DNA of 5,420 nucleotides from Acidimicrobiales bacterium (GTDB lineage: Bacteria; Actinomycetota; Acidimicrobiia; Acidimicrobiales; Bog-793): contig JASHRK010000178.1 in NCBI GenBank assembly GCA_030037405.1, forward strand, positions 1-5,420, read 5' to 3'. The notes under the pieces are model-generated. The model was not told the origin of the DNA, made no database searches, and worked only from the letters and a program-made list of their open reading frames with translations. Position numbers and translations under genes: made by a program. Shown in pieces: positions 1 to 4,553 of the stretch; position 1 is the stretch's first letter, and every line of letters begins with the position of its first letter.

Positions 1-1
1 C

Positions 2-1384
2 CTTTCCACGACCGAGCGCGAATGCGAGGAGGAGATGTTCCCGCTGGCGAACGTGTTCAACGGTCCCGCGACCGACCAGTGGATGGTCACCTACCTGCAG
101 CTGGACTCGGATCAGATGCCAGCTCGTCTCGCACGGTGGAGCGCCTTCAAGGACAAGGTGCTGATGAACATCACCAGCTACACCGTTCCGGTCATCGTGC
201 TGAAGAAGGAAACGCCCCGCGAGGCCGTGTGCACGATCTTCGAAAAGGTCAATACAGGCGGCGTCGTACTAGACGTGTTCGAGCTGCTCACGGCAATGTT
301 CTCGGCCACCGAGTTTGACCTTCGGAAGGACTGGGAGGCTCGGAGCAGGCGTCTTGGCGAGCACAAGGTGCTGCGCGGTCTGCAGAGCTCAGACTTCCTC
401 CAGGCGGTAACGCTTCTCGCTACTCGCGAGCGGCGCCTGGCCTGGCAACCCGGCGACTCGGACAAGCCACCGCCAGTGTCATGCCGACGAGCCGACATCC
501 TGCGCTTGACTCGGGACGAGTACCAGCGATGGGCACCCGAGGCGGAACGCGGGTTTGGATGGGCAGCACGGTTCTTGAACGGCGAGCGGATCTTCGAGAA
601 CCGCGACATCCCCTACCGGACCCAACTCGTGCCGCTCGCCGCGATCCATGTCGCTGCCGGCAATGTGGCGGAAACGATCGGCACCGTCGAGCTGATCCGT
701 CGCTGGTACTGGTGCGGCGTCCTCGGCGAGCTCTACGGGGGCGCAATCGAAACCCGATTCGCGAACGATCTCGTGCAGGTGGTGGACTGGGTGAATGGTA
801 CGGAGGCCGAGCCAATCACCGTTTACGAGTCGTCGTTTGACCCGGGCCGTCTCCTAACCCTCCGTACCCGTAACTCTGCTGCGTACAAGGGCATCTACGC
901 CCTCCTCATGGCCAAAGGCTGTAAGGACTGGATGTTTGACCAGGACATCACGCTCGCCAATCATCACCAGCTTGCGGTCGACATTCACCACGTCTTCCCC
1001 AAGGTGTGGTGCGCCAACAACCACGTCGATGGAGTGCGCCAGGAGAGCATCATCAACAAGACGGCAATTTCGGCGGCGACAAACCGGATCATCGGCGGCA
1101 AGGCCCCAAGCAAGTACGTCGCTCAGCTCGCGGAGAGGGCAGCCGCACCGGAAGACACGATCGCCGCGCGCATCCGAGGCCACCAGATCACTTTCGAGTA
1201 CCTGGTTTCGGATGACTTCGATGCGTACTTCGATTCGCGTCGCCGCTCGCTACTCGATCTCATCGGCGAAGCGATGGGAAAGGAGATCGCCGACGTCGGT
1301 GGCGATCGTCAGACTGCGTTAGACGAGTACGAACTCGACGAAGAGGAGCAAGATGACGATGACAGCGAGGAGGGCGCGGCCTGA
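2..1384 (+). CDS. GmrSD-like DUF262/DUF1524 restriction protein, 5' truncated by window
   Basis: The reading frame is open to the left edge. The ATG at 35 is not taken as the start, because in-frame codons continue upstream and this family carries a long N-terminal nuclease/NTPase-like DUF262 region that would lie outside the window. About 460 residues are visible. Around residues 77-100 is the DUF262 signature of the form IFEKVNTGG followed by a leucine-rich stretch. At residues 327-334 is DIHHVFPK, followed at about 349-365 by SIINKTAISAATNRIIGG. Together these are the H...N pattern of the HNH-type DUF1524 domain near the C terminus. The tail is strongly acidic (runs of Glu and Asp) and ends in GAA. 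Characterised relatives (GmrSD, BrxU type IV enzymes) cut DNA carrying modified cytosines and serve in phage defence. Modification dependence here is inferred from the family only. No partner gene is visible; the gene sits next to a tRNA, which suggests an accessory island. Confidence 0.88.
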   Translation, partial: LSTTERECEEEMFPLANVFNGPATDQWMVTYLQLDSDQMPARLARWSAFKDKVLMNITSYTVPVIVLKKETPREAVCTIFEKVNTGGVVLDVFELLTAMFSATEFDLRKDWEARSRRLGEHKVLRGLQSSDFLQAVTLLATRERRLAWQPGDSDKPPPVSCRRADILRLTRDEYQRWAPEAERGFGWAARFLNGERIFENRDIPYRTQLVPLAAIHVAAGNVAETIGTVELIRRWYWCGVLGELYGGAIETRFANDLVQVVDWVNGTEAEPITVYESSFDPGRLLTLRTRNSAAYKGIYALLMAKGCKDWMFDQDITLANHHQLAVDIHHVFPKVWCANNHVDGVRQESIINKTAISAATNRIIGGKAPSKYVAQLAERAAAPEDTIAARIRGHQITFEYLVSDDFDAYFDSRRRSLLDLIGEAMGKEIADVGGDRQTALDEYELDEEEQDDDDSEEGAA

Positions 1385-1401
1385 TCGACCAGTTGTCCCT
1401 G

Positions 1402-1436
1402 GACAGGCCCCGGGCGACCTCCCCTGTCTGTCAGGG
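1402..1436 (+). terminator. Weak hairpins just downstream of the restriction gene
   Basis: Two mutually exclusive short stems begin about 18 bases after the stop codon. GACAGG (1402-1407) can pair with CCTGTC (1423-1428), or CCCTG (1422-1426) can pair with CAGGG (1432-1436) around a five-base loop. There is no T tract, so a role as transcription terminator is only a guess from position. Confidence 0.25.
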
Positions 1437-1633
1437 TGGGCTCCGTCCCTCCGAATAGGGCGACCTGTATCCGAGCAGCGGCCAATCGCGCGCCTGATGA
1501 CCGAGGTCGAGGGCCAACCTTTCCCAGGTCACCAGTGTCCATCGCCAATCGCGTTCCCGCCAGGCTCGCCGACGCTGTGCGCCAGCTCGACGACGACGAG
1601 ATCGCCACCTCATTTGGGCCGCTAGGCACTCAC

Positions 1634-1683
1634 GCGGGATGAGAGCGGGATTAGGAATGCTCCGCGGGATGAGCGCGGGATGA
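1634..1683 (+). repeat. Cluster of four GCGGGATGA-type repeats
   Basis: GCGGGATGA occurs exactly at 1634-1642, 1664-1672 and 1675-1683, and as GCGGGATTA at 1645-1653. The copies form two pairs, 1634-1653 and 1664-1683, giving a 30-base period with strong identity over the first 20 bases. A fifth exact copy lies on the far side of the tRNA (1852-1860). Function is unknown. The spacing is too short and too irregular for a CRISPR array. Confidence 0.75.
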
Positions 1684-1698
1684 AAGCGCATCCGGTCC

Positions 1699-1707
1699 TG
1701 TGGATAA
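1699..1707 (-). promoter_or_regulatory. Single DnaA-box-like 9-mer
   Basis: The minus strand reads TTATCCACA, identical to the classical strong DnaA box. It is alone: no second box, AT-rich unwinding element or dnaA/dnaN gene lies near it, so it is not evidence of an origin. It could be a stray titration site or a chance match. Confidence 0.25.
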
Positions 1708-1744
1708 CATTCCCAGCAAGCCTGTGACCAGGGAAAACATCGAG

Positions 1745-1817
1745 TGGAGGTGAGCGGACTCGAACCGCCGACTTCCACGTTGCGAACGTGGCGCTCTACC
1801 AGCTGAGCTACACCCCC
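1745..1817 (-). tRNA. tRNA-Ala (anticodon CGC)
   Basis: Reading leftward, the cloverleaf folds fully. The acceptor stem GGGGGTG pairs with CACCTCC, the D arm is GCTC-loop-GAGC, the anticodon stem CCACG/CGTGG encloses loop TTCGCAA, and the T arm is GGCGG-TTCGAGT-CCGCT with one G-U pair. The anticodon at 1782-1784 is CGC and reads GCG. Acceptor position 3-70 is a G-U wobble, the hallmark alanine identity element, which agrees with the anticodon. The gene is 73 nt with discriminator A. The next bases are CTC, so the 3' CCA is not encoded and must be added enzymatically. Its 3' end faces the restriction gene, so islands using this tRNA as an attachment site would lie on that side. No intron is present. 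Confidence 0.97.
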
Positions 1818-1824
1818 AACGCAC

Positions 1825-1843
1825 GGCATGCCTCAGATCTGAG
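1825..1843. promoter_or_regulatory. Two abutting palindromes upstream of tRNA-Ala
   Basis: GGCATGCC (1825-1832) and CTCAGATCTGAG (1832-1843) are perfect 8-bp and 12-bp palindromes that share one base. They lie 8 to 26 bases upstream of the mature tRNA 5' end, within the expected leader or promoter region. They could be an operator or a structured 5' leader for processing. Nothing in the sequence decides between these. Confidence 0.3.
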
Positions 1844-1851
1844 AGCGCCTC

Positions 1852-1860
1852 GCGGGATGA
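1852..1860 (+). repeat. Fifth GCGGGATGA copy, upstream side of the tRNA
   Basis: An exact GCGGGATGA copy preceded by C, as in the copies at 1664 and 1675. It lies about 35 bases beyond the tRNA 5' end, so the same motif flanks the tRNA gene on both sides, in the same orientation. Confidence 0.6.
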
Positions 1861-1864
1861 CAGG

Positions 1865-1870
1865 ATATTA
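1865..1870 (-). promoter_or_regulatory. Possible -10 element for tRNA-Ala
   Basis: The minus strand reads TAATAT, one change from the TATAAT family pattern, about 48 bases before the tRNA 5' end. It would give a leader of roughly 40 bases. No recognisable -35 hexamer sits 16-19 bases further upstream, so support is weak. Confidence 0.2.
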
Positions 1871-1964
1871 CTGGCTGCACCCCCGCTGGCCCTCGAAACC
1901 GTCCAGGCCCTAAGGTGCGACGAGCAACGACCAAGACCTCCGTCAGACGGTAGAGGAGACCAGC

Positions 1965-2198
1965 GTGGGCCGAGCTCTCATAGCAGTGATCTTGTTGATC
2001 GTCGGCTTGGCCGCCGTAGCCGCGGGCATCGTCTACTTCACCATGTCGGCTCACGCCTTGCCGTCCTTCTTCCCGGGCCACATCAGTCACGTCACCTCGG
2101 CCAAGCGCACGAAACACGGCATCGCAGCAGTCGTCGTGGGGGCGGTGCTCCTGATCCTCTCCGGAGCCGTGATGGTCGGGGGCCGCAGGCGCTACTAG
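1965..2198 (+). CDS. Small two-helix membrane protein, unknown function
   Basis: A 77-residue protein starts at GTG, preceded by AGGAG (1954-1958) with a six-base spacer, which fixes the start. Residues 4-25 and 52-72 are hydrophobic and long enough to span the membrane. The linker (26-51) contains ALPSF and a basic THR-LYS-rich stretch before helix two, and the protein ends in GGRRRY. Two helices with Arg/Lys at the linker end and C terminus suggest a hairpin in the cytoplasmic membrane. Similar short proteins with a YFT...LPSF...KRGIAA-like pattern occur in actinobacteria without known function (recalled, not searched). A small perfect inverted repeat CCGTC-A-GACGG (1940-1950) lies just upstream of the ribosome binding site. 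The gene appears monocistronic and convergent with the cofactor operon. Confidence 0.8.
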   Translation: MGRALIAVILLIVGLAAVAAGIVYFTMSAHALPSFFPGHISHVTSAKRTKHGIAAVVVGAVLLILSGAVMVGGRRRY

Positions 2199-2219
2199 CC
2201 ACCGCGGGCGGCTAGTAGC
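2191..2219. terminator. Perfect 10-bp hairpin between convergent genes
   Basis: GCTACTAGCC (2191-2200) and GGCTAGTAGC (2210-2219) are exact inverse complements around a nine-base GC-rich loop. The left arm includes the TAG stop codon of the small membrane protein. The right arm ends 14 bases before the stop codon of the convergent gene. There is no long T tract on either side (only TT on the plus strand), as is common in high-GC actinobacteria. A bidirectional terminator is the natural reading. Confidence 0.65.
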
Positions 2220-2233
2220 TTCGGCTGGCGAAC

Positions 2234-2848
2234 CTACTGACCGGCCGACGCCAGACGGCGGTGCTGGAAGTCCGAGTCGCGCACTGCCCAACCCGTTCCC
2301 GAGAACCTCGGTGGGTTCGCTTCAGTTACTCCGATAGCGCTCGAGTGCTGGCGAGCTTCGTCGAGTGCCATCGCTGCCTCACGCCTCGTCTCGAGCGCGA
2401 CCACCTTCTGCGCCCGCTCTACGGCGACGCGGTGGAAGTAGACGAGAAGTGCCAGATAAGTGGTTGACAGGACCAGCCCGGTGACGGCGAGATAGAAGAA
2501 CGCCGGCAGCCCGAAGCCGAGCGCGAAAGTGACCAGGGTGGCGCCGACCAGCACCGTGACGACCCGCCGGCGCCTCATGGCGGTCGTGCGCGAGACGACA
2601 TGGACTGGGTCGATCGAGAGCGCAGGCGCACCGGGGCTACCGGGCGCGACGTGCGTTCCCGCCGTACCTGCGAGGTTTCCCGCCCCCCAGGAGATAGCTC
2701 CGAGGTCAGTTCCAAGACTCCCCCCGGTGAAGTGCCGGGGGCCGGTCGAGTACCCGGTCCTCATGCGCTCCCTGTCGCGCAGCCTCCGCATGACCATCGG
2801 GGTGAGGGCCACGATCCACACGAGCGCCAGGAGCACCAATATCAACAT
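2234..2848 (-). CDS. SepX/GlpR-like divisome membrane protein
   Basis: A 204-residue membrane protein. The start is the ATG at 2848-2846 because AAGGGGAG stands seven bases upstream and the first residues form a membrane helix at once. A longer frame reaching back to 3013 would overlap moaC and lacks sense. Residues 1-19 are a hydrophobic helix ending in VMRRLRDRER. Residues 30-90 are a polar Gly/Ser/Pro-rich linker. RRRR at 92-95 precedes two further hydrophobic segments (about 96-112 and 114-137). A basic, helix-prone tail follows (140-165). This layout, one N-terminal helix with a basic foot, a linker, then a helix pair after an Arg run, fits the actinobacterial SepX/GlpR family, which works with FtsZ-ring proteins and in corynebacteria binds the gephyrin-like protein Glp. 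Its position at the end of a moeA-containing operon supports this. The identification is by pattern recognition, not search. Confidence 0.65.
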   Translation of the reverse strand: MLILVLLALVWIVALTPMVMRRLRDRERMRTGYSTGPRHFTGGSLGTDLGAISWGAGNLAGTAGTHVAPGSPGAPALSIDPVHVVSRTTAMRRRRVVTVLVGATLVTFALGFGLPAFFYLAVTGLVLSTTYLALLVYFHRVAVERAQKVVALETRREAAMALDEARQHSSAIGVTEANPPRFSGTGWAVRDSDFQHRRLASAGQ

Positions 2849-2855
2849 GCGCACG

Positions 2856-2863
2856 CTCCCCTT
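2856..2863 (-). promoter_or_regulatory. Ribosome binding site fixing the sepX/glpR-like start
   Basis: The minus strand reads AAGGGGAG, with a seven-base spacer to the ATG at 2848. The nearby in-frame GTG (2854-2852) would leave a spacer of only one base and is therefore unlikely. Confidence 0.6.
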
Positions 2864-2882
2864 CGGTGCTTGCTTCTCGGAA

Positions 2883-2897
2883 ACCCTACAAGAGGGT
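2883..2897 (-). terminator. Small hairpin between moaC and the SepX/GlpR-like gene
   Basis: On the minus strand ACCCT pairs with AGGGT around a five-base loop and is followed by TTCC. The stem is short. It may weakly attenuate transcription or mark an RNA-processing point, which would separate the membrane protein's expression from the cofactor genes. Confidence 0.3.
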
Positions 2898-2906
2898 CGT
2901 TGGCGT

Positions 2907-3398
2907 TTAGTGGATTTCCGAGCGGCGCCAGGTGCCGGAACGCCCGCCTGTCTTCTCCCACAGGCAGAGGTCACTGATCGACATCGATCTGTCGGCCGAC
3001 TTGCACATGTCATAGATGGTCAGGGCAGCTACGGCGCAGGCCGTGAGCGCCTCCATCTCGACTCCGGTCCGGTCGACCGCTTCCACCTGAGCCTCCACCT
3101 CGACTTGGTCGTCGCCGATGGTGAAGTTGATGAAGATGCTTCCCACTAGCAACGGGTGGCAGAGGGGGATGAGCTCAGGAGTTCGCTTGGCCGCTTGGAT
3201 ACCCGCAATGCGCGCCGCCCCCAGCACGTCGCCCTTGTTGATGGCATTCGAGACGATCGCAGCGGTCGTCTCGGGGAGCATCGACACCTTGCATCGGGCG
3301 AGCGCCCGACGATGCGTCGTCTCCTTCGGGGTGACGTCCACCATCCGGGCCCTTCCGAGGGGATCGAGATGTGTGAGGCCCCGCTCCGACATGGACAT
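2907..3398 (-). CDS. moaC: Cyclic pyranopterin monophosphate synthase MoaC
   Basis: A 163-residue protein, close to the usual length of about 160. MoaC rearranges the 3',8-cyclo-GTP made by MoaA into cyclic pyranopterin monophosphate, the first stable molybdenum-cofactor intermediate, in the cytoplasm. Family landmarks are all present. LTHLDPLGRARMVDV lies at 8-22. KGDVLGAARIAGIQAAKRTP starts at K55, and LCHPL carries His81. GVEMEALT carries E114 and E116, and YDMCK carries D130 and K133. EKTGGRSG is near the end. These match the catalytic His, Glu, Asp and Lys residues known from E. coli MoaC. ATG at 3398 is chosen as the first start after an in-frame TAG (3413-3411). A second ATG two codons later is equally possible, and neither has a strong Shine-Dalgarno sequence, so translation may be modest or coupled. 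It follows moaA by 107 bases and is active-looking, with no missing key residue. Confidence 0.96.
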   Translation of the reverse strand: MSMSERGLTHLDPLGRARMVDVTPKETTHRRALARCKVSMLPETTAAIVSNAINKGDVLGAARIAGIQAAKRTPELIPLCHPLLVGSIFINFTIGDDQVEVEAQVEAVDRTGVEMEALTACAVAALTIYDMCKSADRSMSISDLCLWEKTGGRSGTWRRSEIH

Positions 3399-3473
3399 CG
3401 GGGCCGAAGTCTAAGCGGTCGGAAGGTCCTTCGCCGGAGGGGAGCTCCCACCTGCGAAGACGCGCCTGTGAGT

Positions 3474-3531
3474 GGTTCAGCCGCCGATCCGGCTCGTCGG
3501 CCGGTTCAGCCGCCTATCTGGCTCATCGACC
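3474..3531. repeat. 29-bp imperfect tandem duplication at the 3' end of moaA
   Basis: Bases 3474-3502 and 3503-3531 align end to end without gaps with 25 of 29 identical. The differences are at unit positions 13, 17, 23 and 27. The right-hand unit encodes the last residues and the stop codon of MoaA. The left-hand unit, just past the stop, repeats the same coding pattern (a near copy of SMSQIGG plus TGA) but in another frame because 29 is not a multiple of three. Confidence 0.85.
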
Positions 3532-4549
3532 GGTTGGGTCGGATGAAGTCCACCCGCCCTATCCGGTGGCCTGCCCACTTACCCCAGACGGCTTTCGTTA
3601 CGAGGGCCGCGAGATCGGCGTCGGTGGCCCCGCTCCTCAAAGGATGGCGCAGGTCAAGTTCGTCGAGGGCGAACAGGCACGTGCGGAACTGCCCCTCTGC
3701 CGTCAGTCTCACGCGATCACAGTCGCCGCAGAACGGGTTCGTGACCGACGGGATCACCCCGATCTCGCCGAGCCCGTCTGCGTACCGCCATCTCGTCGCC
3801 GGCTCGGCGCCGTGCTTGACCGGCTCCAGGGGATAGACCTCGTTGATCGCGCTGACAACCTCGACTGCAGACACCACCTGCTCGAGCGACCAGGAGCCCG
3901 AGGCGTCGAGCGGCATGTACTCGATGAAGCGGATCTGGACGCCTCGGTCCCGCGCGTAGGTGGCGAAGTCGATGATCTCGTCGTCGTTGTGACCACGCAC
4001 GATGACGGCATTGACCTTGACGGGCGTCAACCCGGCGACGACGGCGGCGTCGATCCCGGCAAGGACCTCGTCGATGGCATCCCGCCTCGTCATTGCCAAG
4101 AAACGCTCCCGTTTCAACGAATCGAGCGACACGTTCACCCTCGACAACCCCGCGTCACGCAGCCGCCCGGCGAGGCGCGTCAGAGCCGAGCCGTTCGTGG
4201 TGAGGGAGATCTCTACGGGGTCGCCGGCGGGTGTCCGCAACGCTGCCAGCATGGCGACGAGCCGATCGAGGTCGCGCCGGACGGTTGGCTCGCCGCCGGT
4301 CAGCCGGATCGACTCGATACCGAGGTCCTCGACGAAGAGCCTCGCCAGGCGGCTGATCTCCTCGTAGCTGAGCAGCTCCTCCCTGGGGACGAACTCCATT
4401 CCCTCGGCGGGCATGCAGTAGACGCAGCGGAAGTTGCAGCGGTCGGTCACTGAGATGCGAAGATCCTTCGCCGTTCGGCCGAAGGTGTCTACGAGCGCGC
4501 CTTGGGCGGTGCCCACGGGATCGAGCACGTGGGCCGCTGTATCCGTCAC
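3506..4549 (-). CDS. moaA: GTP 3',8-cyclase MoaA (radical SAM)
   Basis: A 347-residue protein of normal family length. MoaA uses S-adenosylmethionine and two 4Fe-4S clusters to make 3',8-cyclo-7,8-dihydro-GTP from GTP, feeding MoaC. The N-terminal cluster motif is C38-x3-C42-x2-C45 within DRCNFRCVYCMP. The SAM-binding GGEP follows at 85-88 within RLTGGEPTVRRDL. TTNGS is at 117-121 and FIEYMPL lies in the C-terminal half. The second cluster site is C274-x2-C277-x13-C291. The protein ends in Gly-Gly, the conserved tail required for catalysis in studied enzymes. The start is GTG at 4549, four bases after the moeA stop. The only Shine-Dalgarno-like sequence (GAGGA) ends one base from it, so translation is probably coupled to moeA; in-frame GTG codons at residues 8 and 12 are alternatives. 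The residues before about 22 are not conserved. All cluster ligands are intact. Confidence 0.97.
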   Translation of the reverse strand: MTDTAAHVLDPVGTAQGALVDTFGRTAKDLRISVTDRCNFRCVYCMPAEGMEFVPREELLSYEEISRLARLFVEDLGIESIRLTGGEPTVRRDLDRLVAMLAALRTPAGDPVEISLTTNGSALTRLAGRLRDAGLSRVNVSLDSLKRERFLAMTRRDAIDEVLAGIDAAVVAGLTPVKVNAVIVRGHNDDEIIDFATYARDRGVQIRFIEYMPLDASGSWSLEQVVSAVEVVSAINEVYPLEPVKHGAEPATRWRYADGLGEIGVIPSVTNPFCGDCDRVRLTAEGQFRTCLFALDELDLRHPLRSGATDADLAALVTKAVWGKWAGHRIGRVDFIRPNRSMSQIGG

Positions 4550-4553
4550 GTCC

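Larger units (their letters stand above)
1385..1744. other. 360-bp region without a confident gene between restriction gene and tRNA
   Basis: No reading frame here has a convincing start, a ribosome binding site and recognisable protein content. It holds the weak hairpins at its left edge, a 10-bp direct repeat GCCAATCGCG at 1481-1490 and 1544-1553, a possible plus-frame coding remnant ending at the TGA at 1640-1642, the GCGGGATGA repeat cluster (1634-1683) and a DnaA-box-like 9-mer (1699-1707). The mixture of fragments beside the 3' end of a tRNA is what decayed island-border DNA tends to look like, but no integrase, att core or second tRNA fragment is visible. Confidence 0.6.

Noticed and set aside
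35..37. ATG as the true start of the restriction gene
   Set aside because: The same frame stays open to the left window edge with family-like residues, and the essential N-terminal DUF262 part would be missing.
1634..1693. CRISPR-like array
   Set aside because: The repeats are 9-20 bases with spacers of 2-11 bases, far too short, and no cas gene is visible.
1431..1829. Minus-strand open frame running through the tRNA gene
   Set aside because: Its first third is the tRNA gene itself, so it cannot be a conserved protein. The rest has no recognisable domain.
2849..3013. N-terminal extension of the SepX/GlpR-like protein upstream of its membrane helix
   Set aside because: It would overlap the end of moaC, contains no family features, and a well-spaced ribosome binding site serves the ATG at 2848.
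3566..4453. Long open frame on the plus strand opposite moaA
   Set aside because: It is antisense to an intact, motif-complete moaA and reads as low-information Arg/Asp/Gly-rich sequence, as expected from GC-rich codon bias.
4550..4553. Molybdenum-cofactor riboswitch ahead of moaA
   Set aside because: Only four bases separate moaA from moeA, leaving no room for a structured leader.
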